Shown here: in pieces, positions 35,453-44,647 of the stretch
Position numbering within the stretch: position 1 is the stretch's first letter
Layout of the letters: every line of letters begins with the position of its first letter
DNA from: Bacteroidaceae bacterium
GTDB lineage: Bacteria > Bacteroidota > Bacteroidia > Bacteroidales > Barnesiellaceae_A
Length of the DNA stretch: 64,000 bases
Reading direction: 5' to 3'
NCBI GenBank assembly: GCA_017481745.1
Contig: JAFUOV010000024.1
Location: 17,257-81,256, forward strand
Translations under genes and position numbers: made by a program
Notes under the pieces: model-generated
The model's database searches: none
Told to the model about the DNA's origin: nothing
The model's input: only the letters and a program-made list of their open reading frames with translations

Positions 35453-35989
35453 ATGAGCGAAATAACCGAAAGAAAATCTCTGCTTATTTATAGCATGGAA
35501 GGCGGCGCATGGTTGGGTGGATACCTTGTGCTACGTTTTATATGCAGCGTAGCGGGGACGTTGTCGCCCTTGTTCGATGCCTTGGCTCTTCTGATGTTTG
35601 CTTTCACTCCGTTTGTGCTCTATTACATTATGTTGCGTTATCATCGAGAGAATGGATATCTGTCGGGTTTCTCATTGTTGTGGATGATGGGTATCATGCT
35701 GTTTTTCTTTGCATCGCTCATCTGCGCCATTCCCGAGTATGTTTTCTATCAATATATCAACCCCGACTATATAGCCAATGCCATGACTCAATCGGTAAAA
35801 CTCATTGAGGATATGGGCTTGATGCAGAACGACGAAACATACAACCAAATGCGACAACTTATAGAAGAGGGTACAACACCTACTGCCTTACAGATGATAA
35901 TGTCGTCGATGTGGTCGAATGTATTTTTCGGCTCGTTGCTCTCGATTGTTGTTGCCCCTATAGTAACACGCAAGAAGAATAAAGCATAA
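35453..35989 (+). CDS. DUF4199 integral membrane protein
   Basis: 178 residues with four hydrophobic segments (about 20-35, 43-63, 77-100 and 148-170) and a C-terminal RKKNKA. Matches DUF4199 proteins, which in Bacteroidota usually sit right before a polyprenyl-phosphate-type glycosyltransferase, as here (17 bases). May help the transferase at the membrane; the function is unproved. Confidence 0.82.
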   Translation: MSEITERKSLLIYSMEGGAWLGGYLVLRFICSVAGTLSPLFDALALLMFAFTPFVLYYIMLRYHRENGYLSGFSLLWMMGIMLFFFASLICAIPEYVFYQYINPDYIANAMTQSVKLIEDMGLMQNDETYNQMRQLIEEGTTPTALQMIMSSMWSNVFFGSLLSIVVAPIVTRKKNKA

Positions 35990-36006
35990 CACTAAAATTA
36001 CAATAT

Positions 36007-36942
36007 ATGGATATTTCATTGGTAATTCCTTTGTATAACGAAGCCGAGTCGCTGCCCGAGTTGGAAGCGTGGATAGCTCGTGTAATGAAAGAAAACAATT
36101 TCAGTTACGAAATATGGTTTGTCAACGATGGCAGTACCGACGATTCTTGGAAGGTGATAGAGCAGTTGCGCGAGAAAAATCCTTGTGTCAAAGGTATCTC
36201 GTTCCGTCGCAACTATGGCAAGTCGCCGGCTTTGCATACCGGCTTCGAGAAGGTGCAAGGCGATGTCGTTATTACAATGGATGCCGACTTGCAAGATAGC
36301 CCCGACGAAATACCCGAGTTGTATCGCATGATTATGCAAGATGGCTACGACTTGGTATCGGGTTGGAAGAAAAAACGCTACGATCCTCTGTCGAAGACTA
36401 TCCCTACCAAACTTTTTAATGCTACCGCACGCAAGGTAACAGGCATCAAGTTGCACGACTTCAACTGTGGCTTGAAAGCTTATCGCCATGAGGTTGTCAA
36501 GTCTATCGAGGTGTATGGCGACATGCACCGCTATATGCCATACTTGGCAAAGAATGCCGGTTACAAACGCATCGGCGAGAAGGTTGTGCAACATCAGGCT
36601 CGTAAATATGGTACAACAAAATTTGGCTTAGACCGCTTTGTAAATGGTTATCTCGACCTGATGACATTGTGGTTCTTCTCAAAATTTGCTGTAAAACCCA
36701 TGCACTTCTTCGGTCTGTTGGGTAGCTTGATGTTTATCTTGGGATTTATTGCTGTGCTCGTTGTCGTTATCATGAAGTTGTGCGACTTACGCACAGGCGT
36801 TACCGATTCGCCCTACTTCTATGTGTCGCTCACTTCGATGCTGTTGGGTACACAGCTTTTCCTCACCGGATTTTTGGGCGAACTTATCTCGCGCAATGCT
36901 TCGGAACGAAATAGTTATCATATCGCAAAAGTGCTTGATTGA
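36007..36942 (+). CDS. Family 2 glycosyltransferase, DPM1/GtrB-like, with membrane tail
   Basis: 311 residues. GT-A domain: ISLVIPLYNEAESLPELEAW, VNDGSTDDSW, FRRNYGKSPALHTGF and the metal-binding TMDADLQDSPDEIPELY. Two C-terminal membrane helices (~235-262 and ~275-300). Such enzymes move a sugar from a nucleotide donor to a polyprenyl phosphate for surface glycan building. Second gene of a six-gene operon, 3 bases before the nitroreductase. Confidence 0.93.
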   Translation: MDISLVIPLYNEAESLPELEAWIARVMKENNFSYEIWFVNDGSTDDSWKVIEQLREKNPCVKGISFRRNYGKSPALHTGFEKVQGDVVITMDADLQDSPDEIPELYRMIMQDGYDLVSGWKKKRYDPLSKTIPTKLFNATARKVTGIKLHDFNCGLKAYRHEVVKSIEVYGDMHRYMPYLAKNAGYKRIGEKVVQHQARKYGTTKFGLDRFVNGYLDLMTLWFFSKFAVKPMHFFGLLGSLMFILGFIAVLVVVIMKLCDLRTGVTDSPYFYVSLTSMLLGTQLFLTGFLGELISRNASERNSYHIAKVLD

Positions 36943-36945
36943 TAT

Positions 36946-37464
36946 ATGGACAATAAGAATATGCTTGCCTTGGCGCAACAAAGATACTCGGTGCGTAGTT
37001 TTACGTCGCAGCCCGTAGCCGACGAGGCATTGCAATATATACTCGAAGTGGCACGCTTGGCACCTTCGGCGGTCAATCTGCAACCTTGGTCGTTTGTAGT
37101 GGTGCGTGAGCGCTCGATGCTCGATAGCCTCGCTACCGTCTATGCCCGCGAGTGGTTTGCATCGGCACCTTGTTGCATCGTTGTGTGTGGCAATCACAAT
37201 GAGGCTTGGCACCGTCGTTACGATGGTAAAGACCATTGCGACATAGACATTGCCATTACTACTGAGCACTTGGCTTTGGCTGCTGCTGAGCAAGGCTTGG
37301 GTAGCTGCTGGGTATGCAACTTCGATGCCGCTGCCTGCAAGCAACTATTGCAGTTGCCCGAAGGGGTTGAGCCTATTGTGTTATTGCCGATTGGTTATCC
37401 TGCGCAAGACAGTGTGCCCGAGAAGAAACGCAAAACATTAGAAGAGATAGTTACATGGCGATAA
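36946..37464 (+). CDS. Nitroreductase-family FMN protein
   Basis: 172 residues, a short nitroreductase. FMN-contact opening QRYSVRSFTSQPV, ARLAPSAVNLQPWSFVVV (loop binding FMN phosphate) and AAAEQGLGSCWVCNF, then VLLPIGYPAQD. Reduces nitro, quinone or flavin-like substrates with NAD(P)H, or is an orphan flavoprotein. Overlaps the next gene by 10 bases. Confidence 0.9.
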   Translation: MDNKNMLALAQQRYSVRSFTSQPVADEALQYILEVARLAPSAVNLQPWSFVVVRERSMLDSLATVYAREWFASAPCCIVVCGNHNEAWHRRYDGKDHCDIDIAITTEHLALAAAEQGLGSCWVCNFDAAACKQLLQLPEGVEPIVLLPIGYPAQDSVPEKKRKTLEEIVTWR

Positions 37465-37964
37465 GGCGCTCATATATATTACTGGCAGTTGTGTTGTCGT
37501 TGCTGCTCACACTCTTGGTGGGTTGTGGGGGCTCGGGCTGTCATGAAAACCGCAGTAGCATACCGCAAGCAGTCCTGTATGCCTCAAACTATCCCGACAA
37601 GAAAATAGCAATAGATTCTATATCGGTGTATGGCGTGGGACAGTCGCAAGGCTCGCTATTGCTCGATTGTGCAAGGGGCGTTTCGTCATTCAAGTTACCT
37701 TTTCGCAATGATGCCGATACGACACAGTTTGTCATTCGCTACGAAATGAAAGCATTGGCATCATCGCAATACAACGATACGCTCACATTTATTTATCGTC
37801 GTCATCCCTATTTCATCTCGGGCGATTGTGGAGTAGTATTCAATTACTACATTGATGCTTTGCACTACACCCACAACGTGCTTGACTCGGCTGTGGTAGT
37901 TGCCAAAGAGGTCAATAATGTAGAACAAGAAACTGTCCGAATATACTACTATGTGGCAAATTAA
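37455..37964 (+). CDS. DUF6452-like lipoprotein
   Basis: 169 residues. Signal with lipobox: LAVVLSLLLTLLVGCGGSGC, lipid Cys at about residue 24. The mature part is beta-rich (KIAIDSISVYGVGQSQGSLL; FVIRYEMKALASS) with CxENRSS and SGDCGVVFNYY cysteines. Overlaps the nitroreductase by 10 bases and the next gene by 14, so translation is tightly coupled. Family by resemblance; function unknown. Confidence 0.8.
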   Translation: MAIRRSYILLAVVLSLLLTLLVGCGGSGCHENRSSIPQAVLYASNYPDKKIAIDSISVYGVGQSQGSLLLDCARGVSSFKLPFRNDADTTQFVIRYEMKALASSQYNDTLTFIYRRHPYFISGDCGVVFNYYIDALHYTHNVLDSAVVVAKEVNNVEQETVRIYYYVAN

Positions 37965-38808
37965 GACAAAAATACTCGCCATTATAAGTGTTGTGCTTAT
38001 ATCGTGTGTGTGCCTTCCTGTTGCTGCACAGCGGGTGGTTACGCCTGTCGAGAGCAACGACCTGCCCATAGAGTTGCAAAAGAAGGAGGCTGCCAAAGCC
38101 TCTAAAGCGGCTAAAGAGCAAGTAGAAAAGGCTGCGCAAAGCAAGAAAGACTCGGTCGATGTTGCCGCAACGGATACAACTCTTGCCGAAAAGAAACAAG
38201 AAGAGGTGTTTCGTGGCATTTTGTTGACTGCCGATATTTCAGCACCTATAATGAATCTTTTCGGAACACAATATGGCAACTACGAGGTGGCACTCGAGGT
38301 CGACCTTTTGCACCGTTTCTTCCCTGTCGTAGAGGTAGGTGTGGGACACGCCAATTATACGCCCGAGGGAAATAACTACACCTTCCTATGCAATCCATCG
38401 GTATATGGACGAGTGGGTCTTAATTACAACTTCTTCTACAAGAGCCCTGCCAATAGTTTCATTGCTGTTGGTGTGCGATATGGCTTGTCGGCTTTCTCGT
38501 GTTCATTGCAGAATGTTACACTATCCGATCCCTATTGGGGTATCGACTATGTAACAAATACCCCGCAGCAGAACGCCTTTGCACATTGGGGCGAGTTGGT
38601 GGCGGCGTTGCGAGTACAAGTATATAAGAACTTCTATATGGGCTTCAGTGGCAGATACCGCATACTCATAGGTTGTAGTGCATCGGACTATGGTGAGCCA
38701 TATTTTATACCTGGATTTGGTCCTAAAAATTCGGGATTTGGTTTTACATATGTAGTGGGTTACAATCTGCCCATCGGTACAAAAAAGAAAGAGATAAAAT
38801 TACCTTGA
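37951..38808 (+). CDS. DUF6048-like outer-membrane beta-barrel protein
   Basis: 285 residues. Signal peptide (ILAIISVVLISCVCLPVAAQ), then a Lys/Ala-rich segment (~35-75) and a predicted eight-strand-like barrel (YEVALEVDLLHRFFPVVEVG; FIAVGVRYGLSAF; FGFTYVVGYNLPI). Paired with the DUF6452-like lipoprotein as in related genomes. Outer-membrane location is inferred; no function known. Confidence 0.8.
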   Translation: MWQIKTKILAIISVVLISCVCLPVAAQRVVTPVESNDLPIELQKKEAAKASKAAKEQVEKAAQSKKDSVDVAATDTTLAEKKQEEVFRGILLTADISAPIMNLFGTQYGNYEVALEVDLLHRFFPVVEVGVGHANYTPEGNNYTFLCNPSVYGRVGLNYNFFYKSPANSFIAVGVRYGLSAFSCSLQNVTLSDPYWGIDYVTNTPQQNAFAHWGELVAALRVQVYKNFYMGFSGRYRILIGCSASDYGEPYFIPGFGPKNSGFGFTYVVGYNLPIGTKKKEIKLP

Positions 38809-38811
38809 TAT

Positions 38812-40059
38812 ATGGAAAATTGGCGTACAACCTTGTTGGGTTGGTTGCATATAACAACCGACCAATTGTCGTGGGTAGAGCAGTTGGCATATGCGGCTAT
38901 CATTCTGCTGGTGGTCGTGTTGGTCGATAGAATTTCAAAGATAATACTCAACAAAGTGTTGTCGAAGGTGGTGCGTGCCTCTAAAGCCAAGTGGGACGAT
39001 GTACTGCTTGACCAAAAGGTGCTCGATAAGCTTGTTGCCATTATTCCTGCTATATTGTTGGTGTTGTTCTTACCTTTTATATTTATGAACAGCGAGGCGA
39101 TTTATACCCTTGCGCAACGCTTGTGCTGGATATATCTGGTAGGTGTTGTTCTGGCGTTTATCGTATCGGCATTGTCGGCACTCACACATATCTTGGAGGA
39201 TAGCGATACCTTCCGAAACAAGCCCGTCAAAGGTGCTATACAGATGATACAAGTAGTCTTTATATTGCTGGGTATCATCATCATGATAAGCATCATGTTA
39301 GACAAGTCGCCAACATATCTGCTCACAGGTATTGGTGCCTCGGCTGCGATATTGATGTTGGTTTTTCAAGACCTTATTCTGGGACTTGTTGCCGGCATAC
39401 AACTCTCTGCCAACAAGATGATGCAAGTGGGCGACTGGGTAGAGGTGAAAGACAAAGGTATAGATGGTACGGTTATTGAGATTACGCTTACCACTGTCAA
39501 GGTGCGTAATTGGAACTATACCGTCTCGACCATACAGCCACAAGCCTTGGTCAATGGCTCGTTTGTCAATTGGTCAAACATGTTCCGCTCGGGTGGACGT
39601 CGTGTTGCCCGCGTGGTTAATATAGATGTGCGCTCGGTGCGTTTCATGACTTCCGAAGAATTGGAAGTATGGCGCGAGAACAAGCTCTTGTCGTCGTTTA
39701 TTGCCGACAATCAGGAGCGCATGGCAAAGGCGATTGAGAGTGGCGATACTGTTACTGCCGATGCGTTGCGTATTACCAACCTTACGTTGTACCGTAACTT
39801 TGTGCAGAGTTATGTGCAGTCGATGCCTACCTGCAATAAGGACTTTCTCTCGATGGTGCGCCTGATGGAGCCTACGGCTCATGGCATACCTATGCAACTA
39901 TATTTCTTCACCAACGATACAGCCTGGGTCGTTTATGAAGGAATACAATCGAGTGTCTTTGAGTATATTATCGCCATTGCGCCCGAGTTTGGCATCCGCT
40001 TCTTCCAGCTGCCTACGGGTGGCGACTTGCAATCGCAAGACAATGCAATAAAGCAATAA
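38812..40059 (+). CDS. MscS-family mechanosensitive channel, YbdG-like
   Basis: 415 residues, the size of E. coli YbdG. About five membrane helices (20-40, 75-95, 102-125, 142-165 and 170-200) followed by the MscS core: LLTGIGASAAILMLVFQD, LVAGIQLSANKMMQVGDWVE and the beta-domain GTVIEITLTTVKVRNWN. A long C-terminal part with VRFMTSEELEVW resembles YbdG. Opens under membrane tension to release solutes. Last gene of the operon, 3 bases after its neighbour. Confidence 0.92.
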   Translation: MENWRTTLLGWLHITTDQLSWVEQLAYAAIILLVVVLVDRISKIILNKVLSKVVRASKAKWDDVLLDQKVLDKLVAIIPAILLVLFLPFIFMNSEAIYTLAQRLCWIYLVGVVLAFIVSALSALTHILEDSDTFRNKPVKGAIQMIQVVFILLGIIIMISIMLDKSPTYLLTGIGASAAILMLVFQDLILGLVAGIQLSANKMMQVGDWVEVKDKGIDGTVIEITLTTVKVRNWNYTVSTIQPQALVNGSFVNWSNMFRSGGRRVARVVNIDVRSVRFMTSEELEVWRENKLLSSFIADNQERMAKAIESGDTVTADALRITNLTLYRNFVQSYVQSMPTCNKDFLSMVRLMEPTAHGIPMQLYFFTNDTAWVVYEGIQSSVFEYIIAIAPEFGIRFFQLPTGGDLQSQDNAIKQ

Positions 40060-40066
40060 GAGTTTC

Positions 40067-40522
40067 TTACAACAACTGCTCGTAAGTAGGAATGTCGGGT
40101 AGGAAAGTGCACTGCCGTTTTGCATAGTCGATGTGGCAGCAGTAGTGTGTTATTCCGTTCGATACAATGATATAGGGCACTTGATATACCATGTTGTACC
40201 GTACAATCTGGTCGAAAACCTCTTGTGATATTGCTACGTGTGGTGCTTTATACTCAATGAGTACAAGTGCATTGCCCTGTGCATCGTAGGCAATACTATC
40301 GCATCGACGAGGGCGACCATTGAGCGTGAGCGATATCTCATTGCCTATACGACCCGACGGAAAGCCGCGATGTGATGTAAGGAATGCCACAAAGTGTTGT
40401 CTCACCCACTCCTCGGGGGTGAGTGCTACGTATCGGCGACGGGTAGCATCCCATATAGCTATGCTTTTGTCGACGTTCTGTTTGAGGCGGTAGTCGTATG
40501 TTGGCAAATTGAGTTCTATCAT
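40067..40522 (-). CDS. Small PD-(D/E)XK protein, HsdR N-terminal-like
   Basis: 151 residues, consisting only of the restriction-enzyme-type N-terminal nuclease fold. EWVRQHFVAFL, then RCDSIAYDAQGNALVLIEYKAP gives the Asp and Glu-x-Lys of the active site, followed by QIVRYNMVY. No helicase, methylase or specificity subunit is near, so it is probably a housekeeping nuclease-fold protein of Bacteroidota rather than a restriction system. Divergent from holA. Confidence 0.85.
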   Translation of the reverse strand: MIELNLPTYDYRLKQNVDKSIAIWDATRRRYVALTPEEWVRQHFVAFLTSHRGFPSGRIGNEISLTLNGRPRRCDSIAYDAQGNALVLIEYKAPHVAISQEVFDQIVRYNMVYQVPYIIVSNGITHYCCHIDYAKRQCTFLPDIPTYEQLL

Positions 40523-40569
40523 GTTGCCCTAAAAATTTGCGAGTTCGTAATCTTATATGTAATTTTACC

Positions 40570-40601
40570 CAAAATTACACCAAACATCTGTTTTGTGCAA
40601 A
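40570..40601 (-). promoter_or_regulatory. Promoter of the HsdR_N-like gene
   Basis: Minus strand: TTTG (40598-40601), 20 nt, TAATTTTG (40570-40577): full consensus, about 40 nt of leader. Confidence 0.75.
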
Positions 40602-40624
40602 TAATGTAGTAAACTTTTGTCGCC

Positions 40625-41650
40625 ATGGCAAAGAAAGATAGCAACCTCTACTTAGAGATATTAAAGGATATTCGCAATAAAAACTTCAAGCCTGTCTACT
40701 TCTTGATGGGCGAGGAGAGCTATTTTATCGACCTCATTACCGATGCCATTATCGAAAATGCACTTACCGACGACGAGCGCGATTTCAATCAGACGATTAT
40801 GTATGGCTCGGATGTCGACAATTATGCTACGGTGGTCAATGCTGCCAAGCGCTATCCTATGATGGCTCAGCGCCAGCTGGTTGTAGTGAAAGAGGCGCAA
40901 CAAATATCCAACATCGAGCTGCTGTCGTTCTACCTGAAGCAACCGCTTGCCAGCACTATATTGGTTATCAATCACAAGCATGGTGTGGTGAAGAGCAAAA
41001 AACTGCTGAGTGAAGTGGAACAAGTGGGTGTGTTGTATGAGTCGAAAAAGCTATACGACAATCAGTTGCCGGCATTCATCAACAACTATGTGGCTGCATC
41101 GGGACGTACTATCGAAAACAAAGCCATGCAGATGATAGCCGACTTTATAGGCAGCGACCTCAATCGGCTGACGAGCGAGTTGGATAAGCTACGTATCTCG
41201 ATGGGCGAAGCAAATACACGTATTACGCCCGACGATGTTGAGCGCAATGTGGGTGTAAGTAAGGACTTTAACAACTTCGAGCTGCTCAATGCTATCGTTA
41301 CCCGCAATGTCATAAAAGCCAATCAGATAGTAAATTACTTCGAGCGTAATCCCAAAAGCAATCCCTTTGTGGTAACAATCAGTGTCTTGTTTGGATTTTT
41401 CTCCAACTTGATGATAGCCTACTTTGCAACAGACAAGAGTGAGCAAGGCTTGATGCAGGAGTTGAAGTTGCGCTCAACCTTCCAGGCGCGCGACTATGTA
41501 ACGGCTATGCGCAATTACAACGCCTTCAAGTGTATAGATGTGATTGCTTTGTTGCGGCAATATGATGCCCGGTCAAAGGGTATAGGAGCTACAAGCAGCA
41601 CTACCGAGGGCGAGTTGCTACGTGAAATGGTGTATAAAATTATGCACTGA
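40625..41650 (+). CDS. holA: DNA polymerase III delta subunit HolA
   Basis: 341 residues. Clamp-loader subunit that opens the beta sliding clamp. Typical opening FKPVYFLMGEESYFIDLITDAI, TVVNAAKRYPMMAQRQLVVVKE, LDRLTSELDKL-type helix (DLNRLTSELDKLRI) and C-terminal collar domain. No Walker A, as expected of delta. Near-consensus AACTTTTG at 40612-40619 lies directly before the ATG. Confidence 0.92.
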   Translation: MAKKDSNLYLEILKDIRNKNFKPVYFLMGEESYFIDLITDAIIENALTDDERDFNQTIMYGSDVDNYATVVNAAKRYPMMAQRQLVVVKEAQQISNIELLSFYLKQPLASTILVINHKHGVVKSKKLLSEVEQVGVLYESKKLYDNQLPAFINNYVAASGRTIENKAMQMIADFIGSDLNRLTSELDKLRISMGEANTRITPDDVERNVGVSKDFNNFELLNAIVTRNVIKANQIVNYFERNPKSNPFVVTISVLFGFFSNLMIAYFATDKSEQGLMQELKLRSTFQARDYVTAMRNYNAFKCIDVIALLRQYDARSKGIGATSSTTEGELLREMVYKIMH

Positions 41651-41659
41651 TTGTTCCGT

Positions 41660-42346
41660 CTACCATATGCGGAATTGGTAGGCAAGGCTCACAAGAAAAC
41701 CTCTATTGGCAGATGAACCATAGAATACATCGCTCTTACGGTTGCCGTAGATATCGCCCAATCCAAAGTAATAACGACCTTCCAATATAATAATGTGGCG
41801 GTTGAGGCGCAACTCAACACCCAAGCCTCCTGTTATACCATAGTCGAAGATATTCTTTACGGGCATATTGTATACCTCGGGTATCTTGTTGCGGTCGTTG
41901 AATGTGGGTGGGTTGTTTATATCGAAGTTGCCCTCTTTGTTGTCGTTGAGTAATATTCCTACTTGAGGACCTAAGTTTACAAATCCATGAACCTTCTCGC
42001 TACCAAAGTATATGTGTGCCAAGAAAGGTATCTCCAAGTAATTGAGTGTGCGGCGATAGTTGTAAGGGTCTTCCTCAAATGTTTCGTCCCAACCGCGTTG
42101 TGAAAAGTTGGCTTCTACAATCAATCCGAATATCTTCTCCTCGATATAACGCATCGTTACACCGGCAGTAGTACCTACCCATGTGTTCTGTTCTATTGAA
42201 GGCGAGAATGCCATGCTGGGTAGCGTTACACCGCCCTTTACGCCCACCGACAACTCTCGCTTGAAGTTGGGGTCGCGTACCTGTGCCGTAGAGAAGGCAT
42301 AAGAGCAGAGTAGCAATATTGCGGTTATGATTATACTCTTTTTCAT
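41660..42346 (-). CDS. PorT-family outer-membrane beta-barrel protein
   Basis: 228 residues. Signal peptide MKKSIIITAILLLCSYAFSTAQ. Barrel strands of the PorT/OMP_b-brl_2 type: ELSVGVKGGVTLPSMAF, GLIVEANFSQRGW, LNYLEIPFLAHIYFGS, VHGFVNLGPQVGILL and the terminal FLVSLAYQFRIW. PorT itself belongs to type IX secretion in Porphyromonas, but most family members have no link to it. Second gene after the LysM receptor, 3 bases apart. Confidence 0.88.
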   Translation of the reverse strand: MKKSIIITAILLLCSYAFSTAQVRDPNFKRELSVGVKGGVTLPSMAFSPSIEQNTWVGTTAGVTMRYIEEKIFGLIVEANFSQRGWDETFEEDPYNYRRTLNYLEIPFLAHIYFGSEKVHGFVNLGPQVGILLNDNKEGNFDINNPPTFNDRNKIPEVYNMPVKNIFDYGITGGLGVELRLNRHIIILEGRYYFGLGDIYGNRKSDVFYGSSANRGFLVSLAYQFRIW

Positions 42347-42349
42347 CTC

Positions 42350-44419
42350 TTATTCGCTTATCTTTTCAATCTTCATGTTGGGCGACAAGTGTACGAAGTA
42401 GAACGACTTGTTGATAAATCCGCTCCAATTGTTGATGCGCTCAAATCGGAAGTCGGTCTGTATAGAGTTCGATTTGCTCTTCAATTCGTAGTTGGCAAAG
42501 TTCTTGCCATTCTCGGCTATCGCGCTCATAAAGTACATGCCTGTATCGAAGCCTAAGAGTGCATATTTGGGGCTTGCATTTTTCATCTCTTTGTTGTACC
42601 AATAGAGATATTTAAGGCTCAAATCGTACATTCGGCTATCGTCGGGTGTTGCATAAAAACGTGTGTATATGTATGTGTCGAGGCGATAGAACTCGTCGAG
42701 GTTACGATTGATTTGGGGTACCCAACTCGGGTGTCCGAAGAGCGATACTTGGCATTGTGGTGTATTCTCTACAAAGTAGTTGAGCGAAGGAAGTATCTGT
42801 GCAGGGACTTCTTTCTTGTTGGAAGTGGGAACAAATACTACCGAGAGTGCATTGCCTATTGTTGTCAAATCCTCGGGCTTGAGCGTGTTGCTGTATTGGC
42901 AAGTCGAGTAGGGGATGTGGCGCTCATTGAGCTCACCCTTCAGCAACTCGATAAACTCGTTGTTGCTATCGGCACTCTCTTTATCTTCCAAGAAAACAAT
43001 ATCTCTGTTTCTGAACAACTTGACAAAACGTGCTACCGTCTCGGCATATAGATATGCACCCGGAATATTGGTTTGGAATACGCGCGAGTTGGTGTTTATT
43101 TTCTCATTTTTCATCGAGAAGGTATTCACTACGTTGATGTCATATTGTTCGCCAAAGTCGGCTATAAGGTCTATTGCTTCGTCTTGGTCGGGTGCGATAA
43201 TGAGGTCCATTGTAGTCATTTGGGGGCGTTGCAAGATGTTGCGAACAACCTCGGTCGAGCCCTCGCTATCGTATGCCGACAGCATGATTGAGTAGCCTTG
43301 ACGTTTCAAGCTATCGACTGCGAGGAGAAATCCTTGGTAGTACTCGGTATACAACTCCGATTTTAAGTTATTCTCTTCTTTGAGCATGAAGGGCAGTATA
43401 ACCGCTACGTTGATGTGGTCGGCATCCTTGCGGGTGTATATGCGGTTGTATAGCTCCTCGAGATATTCGGTGGAGTTTTCGTTATTGGCTTTTGCAGTTT
43501 CAGCCTCTTTCACCGGCTCTATCTCGGGCAGATTGATTACTGTTCCCTCGCGTACTGTGCGTATGGAGGGGTTGACAGCTCGCAAGTCGGCTATTGTTAC
43601 GCCAAACTTTTGTGCGATGCTGTAATATGTCTCTTTTTTCTTGGCAACATACGTTTCATACACTTTCTCGGGTTCTGCCTCTTTTACACTCTCTTGTGTG
43701 TTGCTCGGTGTGGTTTCTACAGGTTTTTCTGTTGTTTCTGCAACTTCCTCTTTAACAGATGCCTTCTCTTGCGAAGGTACTCTGATAACCGAACCTCTTG
43801 CCAGCTTCGACGGCTTGATGCCGGGATTGGCGCGCATGATGCTTTCAACGTCCGACTTATATTGACGGGCTATTGCATATAGCGTTTCGCCGGCTGTGAT
43901 GGTGTGGTAGATGTACGATTGATTGTCGCTATTTGTCTTTTTGCTTTTCGATGTCGATTGTGCTGTTGTTGATGATGCCTTCTTGCTGCCTTCCTTTTGC
44001 GGTATCAGCAATTTGTCGCCGGCATTGATGCGCTTGATTGAGCCGGGATTGAGCTGGCTTATCTCGTCGACGGTTACGCCATACATCTTGGCTATGGCAT
44101 AGAGCGTTTCGCCACGCTTGATGGTGTGCTCAAAGGGTGCGGTTGTTCCGGTACTCTCGGTCGATGCGCTATCGTCTACCTGGATGAATAGTATCTGACC
44201 GCGCTTCAATCCATTCTTTGCCGAGGGATTGTATTTGATAATATCCTCTTTTGAGATATTGAGTTTCTTTGAGACATTATAAAATCCTTCGCCTTGTACT
44301 ACCTTGTATACATAGTACTCCTTGCCGTTCATTGTCTTGGTGGGCAAGTTGCTTAATTGGGCTGCTACACTCATGGCAAGGCAGCACAGAAGGCTTGTTA
44401 TGGCTATTTTTATGTTCAT
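42350..44419 (-). CDS. Four-LysM protein fused to a periplasmic-binding-like receptor domain
   Basis: 689 residues. Signal MNIKIAITSLLCCLAMSVAAQ. Four LysM repeats at about 27-77, 98-142, 168-212 and 251-297 (e.g. HTIKRGETLYAIAKMYGV), which bind peptidoglycan. Residues ~335-689 resemble a type 1 periplasmic-binding (Leu/Ile/Val-like) fold: HINVAVILPFMLKEEN, YYQGFLLAVDSLKRQG, DLIIAPDQDEA. No ABC permease is nearby, so a sensing or wall-tethering role is more likely than import. Ligand unknown. Confidence 0.9.
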   Translation of the reverse strand: MNIKIAITSLLCCLAMSVAAQLSNLPTKTMNGKEYYVYKVVQGEGFYNVSKKLNISKEDIIKYNPSAKNGLKRGQILFIQVDDSASTESTGTTAPFEHTIKRGETLYAIAKMYGVTVDEISQLNPGSIKRINAGDKLLIPQKEGSKKASSTTAQSTSKSKKTNSDNQSYIYHTITAGETLYAIARQYKSDVESIMRANPGIKPSKLARGSVIRVPSQEKASVKEEVAETTEKPVETTPSNTQESVKEAEPEKVYETYVAKKKETYYSIAQKFGVTIADLRAVNPSIRTVREGTVINLPEIEPVKEAETAKANNENSTEYLEELYNRIYTRKDADHINVAVILPFMLKEENNLKSELYTEYYQGFLLAVDSLKRQGYSIMLSAYDSEGSTEVVRNILQRPQMTTMDLIIAPDQDEAIDLIADFGEQYDINVVNTFSMKNEKINTNSRVFQTNIPGAYLYAETVARFVKLFRNRDIVFLEDKESADSNNEFIELLKGELNERHIPYSTCQYSNTLKPEDLTTIGNALSVVFVPTSNKKEVPAQILPSLNYFVENTPQCQVSLFGHPSWVPQINRNLDEFYRLDTYIYTRFYATPDDSRMYDLSLKYLYWYNKEMKNASPKYALLGFDTGMYFMSAIAENGKNFANYELKSKSNSIQTDFRFERINNWSGFINKSFYFVHLSPNMKIEKISE

Positions 44420-44462
44420 GTTTTACTCTTAAGACAGCGTTTGTTCAAGTATATATTCCCGA

Positions 44463-44494
44463 CAAAGTTACAAATAATTCGTTGCTTGTGCAAT
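44463..44494 (-). promoter_or_regulatory. Promoter of the LysM receptor-PorT operon
   Basis: Minus strand: ATTG (44491-44494), 20 nt, TAACTTTG (44463-44470). Confidence 0.65.
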
Positions 44495-44551
44495 GAAATG
44501 GCGGTGCTTTGTATATAAAATTATTTTTAACCGATGTTTGCTGTTTCTACG

Positions 44552-44582
44552 ATTGCGATATGGAGTAAATTTACTAACTTTG
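44552..44582 (+). promoter_or_regulatory. Promoter of the CHU_C-mltD-uvrA operon
   Basis: ATTG (44552-44555), 19 nt, TAACTTTG (44575-44582), 65 bases before the ATG. Confidence 0.6.
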
Positions 44583-44647
44583 TTCTGTTGGATATTCAAT
44601 AAACTGCCATATTCTGCGTTAGAATATATAGATATAAATGTAGACAG

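Noticed and set aside
40067..40522. Restriction-modification or other defence system
   Set aside because: Only the HsdR-N-like fold is present, with no methylase, specificity or helicase gene within several kilobases.
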